Of a stretch of DNA of 64,000 nt, positions 35,626 through 46,214 are shown in pieces. The notes under the pieces were generated by a model, which was given only the letters and a program-made list of their open reading frames with translations, was not told where the DNA came from and did no database searches. The position numbers and the translations under genes are program-made. How positions within the stretch are numbered: position 1 is the stretch's first letter; every line of letters begins with the position of its first letter. Source of the DNA: Ctenosaura bakeri (taxonomy: Eukaryota > Chordata > Lepidosauria > Squamata > Iguanidae); the NCBI GenBank assembly GCA_948474755.1, contig CAOLHI010001022.1, positions 744,001-808,000 on the forward strand, written 5' to 3'.

Positions 35626-36520
35626 AACCAAATCAATCAATAGAAGAGGCTGTCTTATCACTAGGATAAATAAAAATTTAACTGCAAGGTTGGCTGGCTC
35701 TTGTACACAGAATGGATGGACCTACCATTTTGTCCTTTGCTTCAGGTAGACTTGTTCTACGGCAACAGCAGACAAACCACCCGAGTTTCAGAGTGCATTT
35801 AAATGCACAAACAAAACAGATGTCCACTTCTGAGATTATTGGAGCCAGTCAGAGAACAAATGTACATATATTCAGACTAGCCTTCCCTGCATCTTGAATT
35901 TTGCAGAATTAAAAAATGTGTGCACGCACAGACTATGCCCTTGTTATTACTGAATAACATCACTTTGGATTTTGTTGTGGTAAGTTTATATCTACTTTGA
36001 TGATACAAATTCAACTGAAGGATGGTTGCAAAATGTGACATGTTTATTCATGTGTATTTTACTATAAATGATCAATGACCTGCATGGAATACAGATCTGT
36101 GTGTGAGCAAACTGGGGTGGGAGGAGAGAAACCCGCATGGCTGTTTGATTCGGTGAACTCACTTTGTGGCAGAATTTGAAAGCCTATCATTTTGAGTAAC
36201 TCTAAGCTGACTTCCTCAGTCTTCCAGTTTCTCTGCATAGGCTGAGAGAATAAAATGACAGTGCCTATTGTCTTCCCATCTTTGAAGCAAGACAAATCTA
36301 GGCCTGGGCAGTAATTTGCTGATGGGGTGGGTGGGTGGGGTGGCGTGAACAATCTGAATATCATCACGTGCCATTCTGACCATGTTTGTTTGTTCATTAA
36401 ATTGTTCACTCATACTCATTAATTCCATCTATACACTGCCTTTAACATAGAGAGCAGCATAGATAGCTTTCCCCACACTTTATCATCACAATAATCCTGT
36501 ATACTAGACTAGACAAAGGA
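35626..36520. other. No recognised gene or repeat
   Basis: Unclassified. Includes a short G-rich run (GGGGTGGGTGGGTGGGGTGG, about 36325-36344) with the form of a possible G-quadruplex. Confidence 0.45.
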
Positions 36521-36524
36521 AGAA

Positions 36525-36632
36525 TTTGGGCATGTCACACACTCTTAGCCCCAGAAAACCCCGTAATAGATTCTCCTTAGGGTCACCAGATGTTGGAAAC
36601 GACTTGAGGGCACACAGCACAACAACAAGGAC
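36525..36632 (+). mobile_element. tRNA-derived SINE, 3' half
   Basis: GTCACACACTCTTAGCCCC, then TTAGGGTCACCAGATGTTGG, AAACGACTTGAGGGCAC and a CAACAACAA tail match the 3' part of the SINE at 41254 and, inverted, 45244. The tRNA-like head is missing. Confidence 0.7.
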
Positions 36633-37364
36633 GAATGACCAAGGTCACCAGTAGATTTCATTCCTCAGTAAAGACTTGAATCTGCATCTCTTAAGTCACA
36701 CTCTAAATCCTTATCAAAGATGTGTCAAATTATTTGATTAGGTTTTTTAAAAGGATAATTCATTTAAAAAACCCTGATAATTCTAACACAAAGAAACACG
36801 CAAGTCAAGAGATCCATACAGACCACATGCATACTTAATATACCATAGTTATGAGAATTATGCTAAGGTATCTCTCCAAAAATCAACAAGAGAAGAAAGG
36901 AAGGGGAATAAAATAGCATTCCTATTTGCATAACTCATAAACCAATACCATGTTGCAGAAAAATCAAGGTCTGTTTGTTTATTATCCTTTGTTCTTAAGC
37001 TATCAGTTATCTTCTTCGTTAACATATTATTCCAAATCGTGTCTTTCCAGCAAAATAATAATAATTCATTAAAATTTTTAAATTCCTCCAGTTGTAAACA
37101 GTCTCTAGAAGCCCAACATCCTTGATGATTACACCACACTGGCTCAAACAGTCAAGACTAGAGATGAGAAACAACAAGGAGGAGGAGAAAAAAAAAATTG
37201 TGTTACAGTGTCCAGAAGCCACAAGGTTCACTATTTTCATTATATTTGCACATTGTCCTCACCAGTTTCCCACATTTTTCACTGCTTTTTTTTCTACTTT
37301 CCTTTTCACTAAATTACTGAAACTGTTCTTTCATTCACACATTCTCCCCAAGCATCCTCTGGCA

Positions 37365-37433
37365 GAGCATATGGCAGGTTGTTGGACTTGATGGTCCTTG
37401 TGATCTTCCATCAATATTATTCTATGATTCTAT
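37365..37433 (+). mobile_element. CR1 LINE 3' terminus
   Basis: Contains GCAGGTTGTTGGACTTGATG, then TTCCATCA and TATTCTATGATTCTATG, the conserved CR1 3' end with its octamer tail. Only the last 70 bp or so are present. Confidence 0.75.
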
Positions 37434-37436
37434 GCT

Positions 37437-37570
37437 TGCCGTGCAAAAGTCCTCAGGTTTAATTCCTGCTACCACCCCAACTCATCGTTACAAAGGTTTC
37501 TGGTAAAAAGGCTGTCTTTGATATCTGTTTCTTCTCTCTTTGCTGTAGTCCAAGATGTCAGAAATCTAGT
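37437..37570 (+). mobile_element. tRNA-like SINE head fragment
   Basis: GCCGTGCAAAAGTCCTCAGG, TTTAATTCC has the shape of a tRNA anticodon-arm to B-box segment (GGTTTAATTCC), as in Sauria-type SINEs. It directly follows a CR1 tail. Diverged, so tentative. Confidence 0.4.
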
Positions 37571-38062
37571 CTGGCCCAAGATATTTGTTCCCATTCCAGA
37601 TCAAGGTACATAGTATTCCAGTACAGCCAGGCATAAAATTACACATACTCCTCTCTCCCTCACTGGCATAGAATTTCAACAATCACATAATAAACAATGA
37701 ACAATTTGCTGCCTTTTCATTACATCCCAGTCTCTCACACTCAGCCTAACAGTAGAACTGCCCCAGGGTGTAGCAATGCGGGGGGTGGGGGGGGGATGAA
37801 GGGACTGTCTTCCTAAATAAAAAATCCCTCTCTACTCATCAATTTTTTCTTTAGTTCCCAAATTTCAAGTCTTGCAGAGGGTAAGACATGGAAAACTATT
37901 CACTTCTAGAATTCTTCTGTTGGCTGAGTTTGTGTTCCTTTGGTAACTTTATTGTTTTCATTGGATGCCTGAACTGTATTTCTAAATGCGCAACTGAAAT
38001 TGTAAGTTACAGCAATGCTGGAAATTTGAAGACTGAAGAAAAATATTATGGATGCAGAATTC
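37571..38062. other. No recognised gene or repeat
   Basis: Unclassified. Contains a G-rich run at about 37780-37795. Confidence 0.45.
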
Positions 38063-38066
38063 TTAT

Positions 38067-38960
38067 TGTTACTGCAGTTGAGGTCTCCTTGGAGATATCC
38101 CTAGATATCATTTTGATATCAATAATTTGGCTTTCCTCCACCACTCCTCTCCATGTGTTTGAGAGGCCCCCGGACAAGCACAGAACTAGGCTTGGCCACT
38201 AATTGCTGAACATTCCATTCTCCACCCAGGCAGGCCTTGCTTTACGAGACCTCTCTGCAAACACCCTCATTATGTATGCATGCTGTTTACAAAGGATTCC
38301 CTGCCCCGAGCAGGCACCCTGGCAAGCTGAATATTCAACTGCCAAGCACTGAGCATTTGCATACTGTCTAACTCTTTGTCAGTTTGGACTTAACTCAATC
38401 ATGCTAAATTCTGACCTTTACTAAGCTTTGTCCCGTGCCCGAAATGCGTTGTTTTCCCCAAGTACAGCATAGCCTGCAGTCACATTTCCCTCTATAAGAT
38501 CCCCTGATTCCGAGACCATCCTCGGATTGCTCCCAAGTTCCAGACTGCCTTGCTGCTGCTTTGCTTGGCGAGCTTCCCCTCAGCTCCACATGCTGAGATA
38601 CATCGAACCCCAGCATCGCTCTCTATCTTCTTTCCGGGCTTCAGGAACAGGTTTTGTATCACCCGAATCAACTATCCCTCTGAAATTCCGCTATCATACT
38701 CAACCCTTTATTTTCCTTAGTTATCTGTGTGCGTGTGTTGCTTACATTGTGTGCCTGTATTTAATAAAGATCATTCATTATTTCCAACACGGTTTGCTTC
38801 TTGACTTGGCCTGACCCCGTAAACATTGGGTTACAAGATCCTGCTGCGTTACCCTGCCTCTCATAGTGCCAACCAGTGCTCTTGACTAATTTCCCCAATC
38901 TTGTGTAATTGTAAGGTTATTTAGGTGTCCCTCTCGGGACCCCCAGTAAACAGGGTAACA
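38067..38960 (+). mobile_element. Solo LTR, family 1, copy 4 (sense strand)
   Basis: 894 bp, the only member of the family on the plus strand. It runs from TGTTACTGCAGTTGAGG to AAACAGGGTAACA, with the duplication TTAT (38063-38066 and 38961-38964). U3 ends with a TATA box, TCTATAAGATC, at about 38491. The R region ends at the polyadenylation signal AATAAAG near 38762, and U5 includes CTGACCCCGTAAACATTGGG and GCGTTACCCTGCCTC. This order gives the orientation of the whole family. No adjoining internal region. Confidence 0.92.
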
Positions 38961-39149
38961 TTATTGTGGGACAGTGCTCTCATTTTGTCTCCCTCCCATA
39001 GCTATACCCCTGCTGGTAGAAAAGTGTCCCCTTGGTAATGCATAAAATGACACAGCTATTTCTAGTAAGGTCCTTCTGCTGAACTCCTCACTTCCATACT
39101 ATAGCAAAGCAGGTTCTTTGTCCAAGAGTTTGCTACTACAAAAACGCTT
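38961..39149. other. No recognised feature
   Basis: Short unclassified spacer. Confidence 0.45.
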
Positions 39150-39235
39150 ACACTGCATGTATGTATATGTTTTAAACCATAAGCCACCTTGAGTCCCAGT
39201 TCTCTGAAGGGAAAGGCAGGATATAAGCAAAGGAA
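39150..39235 (+). repeat. LINE/SINE 3' tail (L2-type)
   Basis: AAGCCACCTTGAGTCCCAG ... GGGAAAGGCAGGATATAA is the squamate L2/SINE 3' end. It is followed by GGAT simple repeats at 39239-39256. Confidence 0.55.
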
Positions 39236-39269
39236 AAGAATGGATGGATGGATGGAAGTTCCAGGCCTG

Positions 39270-39412
39270 ATCTCTGAGCTGACAAATAAGATCCCTGGAG
39301 AAGAAAGACTTTTGCCAGAAACCTCAGAGAGCCTCTGCCAGTCAGAACAGAGGACTGGATTCGACAGATCTCTGATCTGACTTGGCACAAGGGAAATTCA
39401 TATGCACGATGT
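39270..39412 (+). mobile_element. Sauria-SINE/BovB-like 3' fragment
   Basis: Segments ATCCCTGGAG, CAGAGAGCCTCTGCCAGTC, GGACTGGATTCGACAGA and TCTGATCTGACTTGGCACAAG match the order of the 3' body of squamate Sauria SINEs, whose tail derives from BovB/RTE LINEs. Diverged and lacking the tRNA head. Assigned from memory of the family. Confidence 0.5.
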
Positions 39413-41250
39413 CTTGACTGACTGTATTTTTTTCCTAGGGTTGCCAGGCCAGGTCCACAGGCACTAAGATTGCAAGCTGCAACCCGAAATGTGGAACAAC
39501 CCCTATTATATCACAGAAGGCAGCCCTAGTGATGTTGGAAGGGGCAGCCTCTGGTGACGGCATTGCACATGATACATGTGGCATCATGCACACTTGCACA
39601 GGGTATACAATTCAAATACAAACACCAAGTCTAACAAATAAGAAAAAAAAATATTCACATACCCCACTGGCTTGCTATGTGATTCCTCCTGCTTCTTGGC
39701 CTTAGGAGTGGAAAATAAAGGCCGCCCCCTTGTTGCCAGAAGGACAAGACGTTGCTTCACACCCTGATCAGCGTATCCAATTTAGCTATACTGGAGGCTG
39801 CATCTTAGTTCAGCAGTGATAATGAGGCTGTGTCCTCCACTACACATGACTGAATAGACCAATTTAGTTAAGGACAGGTTGTGTGGTATTTAAAGCATTT
39901 TCCCTCAAAGAAAGTGAATAGTTCATGAAAGCAAGTGGTAGACTGCCACTCCTGTCTCTAGCAACTGCTGCCTAAGGCAGTTACCCTACCCTGCCTAATG
40001 CTGGGGCTAGCACTGTAGCATGGGGAACGTCTGTTCAAAAAGAGGGATCCCCTTTGTTTCATTGCGTAGGAAATACACTTGAACAGTACCTTCTGAGCAG
40101 TTTAGAAAAATCAAGAGAGCAGCATGGTTTACCCCACACATCTAGTCCATGCAAATCTCTCTACTTCTGGATAAAACTCTATAGCACAATTCTTCCAGCT
40201 GCTGCTAATAACATAGGAGTCAACAGAACTAATATCTCTCTTGAACCAGTTGATAGGGTGCCTGTGGAGTTTTTGTTTAGCATATTTAATCCAGAGAGGT
40301 GATCTAAGAGGAATTAAGGGCATATGTCTAGTAAGCAATGGTTTTATCACCATAGTTATAGTAAGGCTAGCCTTGCCAGCATTTGATGCCTGATGTGCAC
40401 CTGCAGGTTAATGAAATCTAATGTTGTATAAGTAGCCCAGAGGGTATAAGTAGCCCTGGGGAAAACATGCAAGTTACTTGCTGCTGGTTTTTCTAACTGT
40501 TCCCCTGGTCTTGCTGGAAATGCAGAGCTGTTCAAATAGAGCTGCCACTGGTGTCACCATGATGAGCTTGCAGGTAGCTAGCAACCATTGAAAGCAGCCA
40601 GCTGGAGAGATCCATCTGTGAATAAGCAGTGAGGAGAAGGGGTTAGAAGAACATATCACTTCTTGCATCTCCATTGTTTCCACACAGTTTCATGGCTGCT
40701 ACGAAAACAAATTGCTTTCTAGGTGCAGCAAAGGTTGGAGTTGCAATCAGCTAAGCAAAAGAGTCTGTGCTAAGAGTCAGGCTGTTTTTTCTCAGTGATA
40801 TCTGGAAGCCATCAATCTGAGGTCCTTTCATTAGCCATGGACAGGGACTTTGTAGGAACATTTTGTATTTCATTTCAGGGAAGCTCGTCTCCTACTTGTC
40901 AAGCACAGCTGTTCCCAGTGAACTACTGCTCACCTTGCACTCAAGAAACAAGAGACGGTGGTGCTGGGATCTGACTGAGGGTGGGGTCTAAAAGACCAGT
41001 TGCATTGGGGGAATTTGACAGGCTTCAAAGACCTTGTACAAAACTCAGTCTCAGTCTATTCAGCATCCAGGGCCTGGTTTAGGAGGAATCTTGCTATACA
41101 GTGTGGGCAACTAATATTTTGGACAGCAAACTGCAGAATCCCCAGTCAATATGGCCAAAGGCCATCCTGAGGGAATCTGGGAGGTGAGGTCTCAAAATGT
41201 TATTTTTTTCTGAGCTTTGCTTTATAGAGATATTTCCTTAGTGGTATGAG
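39413..41250. other. No recognised gene or repeat
   Basis: About 1.8 kb of unclassified sequence. ORFs at 40054-40353 overlap on opposite strands and lack motifs. Confidence 0.5.
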
Positions 41251-41253
41251 AAA

Positions 41254-41445
41254 GGTGAGAGACAGGATGGTTTGAGTGTTGAACTACAACCTTGGAGACT
41301 AGGGTTCTATTCCCCACTCAGATGTGGAAGCCCATTGGGTGACCTTGGCTTATCACACACTCTCAGCCCCCAGAAAATCAGGTGATAAGTTCACCTTAGG
41401 ATCACCATAAGTTGGAAATGATTTAAAGATGCACAATAACAAGTG
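41254..41445 (+). mobile_element. tRNA-derived SINE, full-length type
   Basis: The head reads as a degenerate tRNA with an A-box region (GGATGGTTTGAGTGTTG) and B-box (AGGGTTCTATTCC). The body is CCCATTGGGTGACCTTGG, CACACACTCTCAGCCCCC, and the tail is TTAGGATCACCATAAGTTGG, then CACAATAACAAG. Internal RNA polymerase III promoter of tRNA type, decayed. Same family as 36525 and 45244. Confidence 0.75.
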
Positions 41446-42760
41446 AGGTTGATAACCACAATTCTGGGTAATTGGCAGTGCTTGTTAACATTTTAATTTC
41501 AGATTTAGCAGTGAGAGAAAGGGGAAAGAAAGAGTACTAACAATCCCTTTTCAGGACTGACAGAACCAGAGAAAACACAGGACTAGCAACAAGTTGCAGA
41601 GGAAACTGATATAGTTGTGGAGGAAACTGATATAACCAAAGAAAAAAGACCCTGGTTGCTACTTTCTTATCGGGTAAAAATGCCTGGCTCTGCCAGCTGC
41701 TGCTGGCATTTTTGTTTCCCAAAAGAGAATGATACCATATACTATCAATGTCAACCGAGCAGATATGAATGAACATGGCATTTCCGTATCATGTTGCTTC
41801 TTTTTTTTGACCTAATATGTAATGGTGCGGTGAATTTGCTTTGGGACTAACCAAGATGTTACAGGCACTATCCAAGGAGCTGAACCTAACTTGGTATAGG
41901 ATTTAGCACCTTGGACATCTTCTTCAATGTTTAGAATAAACTTGCAGCAGGCTTACTGCAGCACTGACATGGAAGCCACTGGCCACCTCTGTGCCTGAAG
42001 GCAGATTTTCTAAGTCCCACCTTGCCAGTTTACCCAGTTGACAGTGGTTACAGTGGCCGGGAAGGATTCTGCATAGTTTCATCATGTGCTTTTGTCTTGG
42101 AAGACTCATGGAAAGAAAGGAAGACAAGTTTCATATACAATCAATGGGATAGGTTTACAAGAATATTTAGTAGTCTTGTCATATACAACGAGGTTTGTTT
42201 TACTCCTCCCCAGCTCTTTAACAAAATAGAGCTCTCCCATTGCAGCTAAGCTTCCTGAGCGTGTAGCTCCCTTAATGAACAGCATGCATTTGCTGCCCTT
42301 TCCTTGGAAGCTGATGAAATGTATGTGTGTAGTTTGCATCTCATTTGAAGCAATCACATTGTACTGGGATCCTCATTTGCATTTCTCTCTGCACACATCC
42401 TGGTCTCTTGCTCCCATGGCCTCCTCCCCATACGTGCCCTGCCTGCAATGCTTCCCTTTCAAGGCAAGGCTTCTGATGTCTTCACCAGCTAATTAGGAAA
42501 ACAACTGAAAGAGATGCCATCAGCTTGGCTCTACAGCTGTGTAAATTTATCTTGACATTCAGACGGCCTTGATCGCTCCCTGATCTGCTGAGCAGGTGAG
42601 TCCAGGGAGAAGGAATTATTTGTGTTGTTCAGAAACAATAGTGAATGTGAGTGAGCTGGGGAAGATGAGAAACAAAGGTGGAGGAGCATCCTGTGAAGCA
42701 AATCCTCAGGAGGAAGCACAACCTAAAGAAGCAGTTGGAAAACATTTGGTACCACACTCC

Positions 42761-42796
<36 letters not shown>

Positions 42797-43308
42797 CTCA
42801 CACACAGCTTGGGTCGTCAGACTCCCAGTGTGACCCTCCTCCCTTTCTGTGACTGCAACCTGATGTAGGCACACTGGCATGACCAGATGAAGAAGTGCAG
42901 GCACAAGGTCCCTTGCTTTTAACTAGAACTCAGGAGAGCTATTTTTTTGAACTACAACTCCCAAATGTCAGGCTAGATGGGCATGCTAGGAGCTGCAGTC
43001 CAAAAAGCAACATTTCCATGCTCTGCCTTTAATACAGGAATGGTGAAGTGCAGCCCTGGGGCTCTACGTGGTCCCTAAGGTTATTTTTGAGACTTTCAGC
43101 TCTTCCTCCCCTTGCTGTCCTCTCTCTGGTGTAGAGAAAAGAAAAAGAGAAGGCACTGCTTTTATTTGAAACTTGGAAGCTCCTGTTTAGCATTTAAACC
43201 GAGAAGTAGATTCTGGACCACTTCTGGGGGTTTTGGTTTGATGTTTTCTTGCACTTTTGGAAGTGTATGCAAACTCTGGTGGGAAACTGGCCTCTAGATC
43301 TGGGGAAG
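41446..43308. other. No recognised gene; contains (CA)n
   Basis: Unclassified sequence with a (CA)n microsatellite of about 20 units near 42763-42805 and several short ORFs without motifs. Confidence 0.5.
42763..42805. repeat. (CA)n microsatellite
   Basis: Nearly pure CA dinucleotide tract with a CTCT interruption near its right end. Confidence 0.9.
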
Positions 43309-43313
43309 TCATA

Positions 43314-43748
43314 GGCCCTTTCTGCATGTTACCTGCTTGCGGAGGTGAGGGGTGCCATTCGCGCCAGCAGCCTCTTGTGCGAGGCACTCACATCGCTCCT
43401 TCGTTCTCCCGCAGCTGGGTTACCGGTCGCATGGCCGTCGCGTGAACGCCCTGCCCCTTCCTTCCGCAGTGCAGCCTGGGAGCTGTAGCCTGCGCTGGGG
43501 GAGGAAGTGCGACCGGCCCGGCTCGCCTGACGCACCGCAGGGCAGGTAAGTGCGCGAGGGCCCTGGGAACATTGCGCGACCGCGCAGCATTTTCAGCTTA
43601 GAGCCGAAAATAAAAAAAAATCCGTGCGGCAGCCCGCTTTAGGCTCGTGAGCGTCGCGTAAATGGGAGTGCATCATACAGGCCGCCGCTCCCATTTACAT
43701 GACGCTCAAGGGGCCCTCTCGCAAAAGAAACTGCATGCGAAAAGGGCC
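43314..43748 (-). mobile_element. MITE family B, copy 3 (GC-rich)
   Basis: 435 bp, inverted relative to the copy at 16779. GGCCCTTTCTGCATG to CATGCGAAAAGGGCC, exact 3-bp duplication ATA (43311-43313 and 43749-43751). CpG-dense, with CGCAGTGCAGCCTGGGAGC and GCGCAGCATTTTCAGC as diagnostic interior. It abuts a CR1 3' end at 43749. ORFs in both strands are composition artefacts. Confidence 0.9.
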
Positions 43749-43870
43749 ATAGAATTGGAAGGTACCACAAAGGCCATCTAATCCAACCCCATGCAGGGGC
43801 AAGAAGCTACTGCTAAAGTGCCCCTGACAGATGGCTCTTTAATCACTCTTTAAAAACTTCAAGTGAAGGA
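43749..43870 (-). mobile_element. CR1 LINE 3' end, minus strand
   Basis: CATAGAATTGGAAGG, then GGCCATCTAATCCAACCCC and ATGCAGG are the reverse complement of the conserved CR1 terminus. About 100 bp of 3' sequence remains. The MITE lies directly at its 3' end, within the octamer tail. Confidence 0.7.
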
Positions 43871-44471
43871 ACGGTGAGGGGAGATGGAAGAAGAGAAGGC
43901 TGAATAGACATACACATACAGATTTTTTTCCAGAGGCTTGAATCAGGTGGTAGGCTACATTCCATCCAAAGGAAAGGGAAACATGGTTCTTTTCTGTTTG
44001 CTTTTATTTTTTTCTTTCCTTCATTTCTCTCTTTTTCTTTCTCCTACGCTGTAACTCTTTAATCCATATGTTTTATGTTTGCTTAGATGTTGCTTTTTTC
44101 TTTATCTTCTGTATGTTCATTTATATAGTTGTAGTGTTTTTAGTGTTTCTTGGAAAACATGAATAAAAATAAATTTAAAAAGTGCAGGAATATTGCAAAA
44201 TATTTTCCTAGTTGTGTACAAAATGAAACTTTGATAGGCACTGCTTCTAATAGGATAACAAAAGCTTGTTCCAGGCCAAAAGTGGTGCCTCAGTCTGGAG
44301 AGCCCATATCTATGTATCTCTCATTGATCTATTTATTTCACAGAGTAGTACCTGCAAATAAGAATGTACCAAAATGGTGGGGCATTTAGTTGCTGCTGTT
44401 TGGCTGTTTCTCACTGCAATAGTGCCATTATCTCATCCTCTGTTCCCTACGGCTGTGACTAGTATACCCCT

Positions 44472-44640
44472 CTGTAGCCTAAATACATGAAGACACCAGA
44501 TCCTGCCTGATCTCAGAGGTTCAGCAGGGGCAGGCCTGGTTAATATATGGATGAGAGACTGCTGGGGAATACCAAGAAAACCCTAAGAAATTCATGGATT
44601 CAGCATATGTTCACAGGCAACTTGAAGGTGGGCAGTATTA
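44472..44640 (+). mobile_element. 5S rRNA-derived SINE, copy 1
   Basis: The head resembles 5S rRNA: ACCAGATCCTGCCTGATCTC, then AGGTTCAGCAGGGGCAGGCC, TGGATGAGAGACTGCTGGGG. These correspond to the 5S A-box, intermediate element and C-box regions of the internal promoter. After it, AAGAAAACCCTAAGAAATTC and CAACTTGAAGG are a SINE body and tail shared with the tRNA-headed SINEs here. Too diverged to be a 5S gene. Confidence 0.75.
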
Positions 44641-44879
44641 CTGCTGTGACTACTGTACTGTTTCATGTGGCTTGGAGACCCATTAGCTCCATTTTCTGAA
44701 ATTCCTCTGTGTGCCTTTGCATATTTCAGATACCATAACAATATGAAATCCATTTATATCCTGGCTTCAAATAGCCTGTTACTAAACATGGAGAGGGGCA
44801 GCCAGAACAGATACTCTATAGGTTTGTTCTTATGTGGTTGATTTATTTATGTGGGTTTGTTTTAATGTCCCTGGCTGCT

Positions 44880-45055
44880 GCAGACCCAAGAGGGCTTTCT
44901 TGGCAAGATTTCTTCACAAGAGATTTGTCATTGCCTTCCCGTGTGGCTGAGAAAGTGTGATTGGCTCAAGAGTTCCACAGGTGTTCTGGGATTTGAACCT
45001 TGGCATTCAGGATTCCAACACACACATTGCTACAACATGCTGTCCATTCTGCTGT
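44880..45055 (-). mobile_element. tRNA-derived SINE fragment, minus, decayed
   Basis: CTTTCTTGGCAAGATTTCTTC, then CATTGCCTTCCCGTG, GGGATTTGAACCTTGG (inverted B-box) and CAACACACACATTGCTACAAC follow the order of the better copy at 45244. Confidence 0.6.
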
Positions 45056-45243
45056 AGGTACCTGTAATTAATAGAATGGTATGACATGGGAAGAGGACAA
45101 ATCCAGATTGTTCCTAGAGAATAATGAGTGTATCTTGCATATTGACTATGAATTTATTCTCAAAGTGTTGAATAATCTGACAAAATGACAACACAGAAGC
45201 ACAAGAAGGAGGGATTGGCAGGCTTGGAAGGAAACTAAAGATT

Positions 45244-45505
45244 TCGTAAGTTGTTGTTGCTGTTGTTGTTCTTGTGTGCCTTTAAGTCATTTCTGACTTA
45301 TGGTGACCCTAAAGTGACCCTATCACAGGGTTTTCTTGGCAAGATTCGTTCAGAGGGAGTTTGCTTTTGCCTTCTTCTGAGGCTGTGAGAATGTGACTTG
45401 CCCAAGGTCATTCAGTGGGTTTCCATGACTGAGCAGAAATTTGAACCCTGGCCTCCAGAGTTATAATCCAATGTTCACACCACTACACCATGCTGGGTCT
45501 CATTT
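45244..45505 (-). mobile_element. tRNA-derived SINE, near full length, minus
   Basis: Plus-strand order: GTTGTTGTTGCTGTTGTTG tail, GTGCCTTTAAGTCATTTCTG, TTATGGTGACCCTAAAG, GGTTTTCTTGGCAAGATTCG, CTTGCCCAAGGTCATTCAGTG, inverted B-box GAAATTTGAACCCTGG and the tRNA-like 5' end CACCACTACACCATGCTGG. The block GTGACCCTA is locally duplicated. The best representative of this family in the window. Confidence 0.85.
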
Positions 45506-46015
45506 CGTAAGTATAACAATGAAAGCTTCAGAAGAAAAGAAAAACTAATGAAGAAACCTCTTTGTCAAGAATAAGTCAATGAAAGCTAAGCTTTTTCAGT
45601 AACCACAAAATATAAGTATCTGTTGAAAGGTGGAACAGAAAACACAGGGATGAGGGAATGGAATGGAATGGAGAGAGCTTGGTTAGGTGGCTGGAATGCA
45701 GAACCAGAGCACTTAGCACTACAACATTTTGTTTCAGGACTCCATTTTTAATCAGAATTATGGGATTTTCACAGTCTAAGAAGCACTAGGTAGCCTGACT
45801 GCTCTGAGAAGTGAGAATGGATGCTATTTCTAGTTGAGCAGATGGCAAAAATGTGTTCTAGTTATTTCATTCTTCTCCCCTGAGTGGCAAAAAGTTCAAG
45901 GTAGCCTTTATAGCGTTATTGTCTTTCAGCTGAGAACTTATTGGAAACATAGGCAATATTGGTGGTGGTGTGAGATAGAAATGTAATGCCTGTACTTTGA
46001 TAGGTATTGTACATG
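45506..46015. other. No recognised gene or repeat
   Basis: Unclassified sequence between SINEs. Confidence 0.45.
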
Positions 46016-46017
46016 TA

Positions 46018-46205
46018 TGATGCCTAAATATCCTAAAGGCACCAGATCCCATCTGATCTTGAAGCTAAGCAGGGTCAACCCTAATTAGTACCTGGATGGG
46101 AGACTGCCAATGAATGTCAGGTGCTGTAGACTACATTTCAGAGTAATGCAATGGCAAAACCACCTCTTAGTATTTATTGTCTATGAAAACTCTATGAAAT
46201 TCATG
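46018..46205 (+). mobile_element. 5S rRNA-derived SINE, copy 2
   Basis: Better preserved 5S-like head: CCATCTGATCTTGAAGCTAA, GCAGGGTC, then TTAGTACCTGGATGGGAGAC, which closely follow 5S rRNA and its internal promoter. The body continues AATGCAATGGCAAAACCACC and ends CTATGAAAACTCTATGAAATT, the same body type as other squamate SINEs. Confidence 0.85.
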
Positions 46206-46214
46206 TGGTCTCTG

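Noticed and set aside
37437..37475. A tRNA gene
   Set aside because: Only a B-box-like segment is present; no full cloverleaf can be formed, so it is a SINE fragment.
46018..46130. A 5S rRNA gene
   Set aside because: The 5S-like part has many substitutions and continues into a SINE body instead of ending in a T-run terminator.
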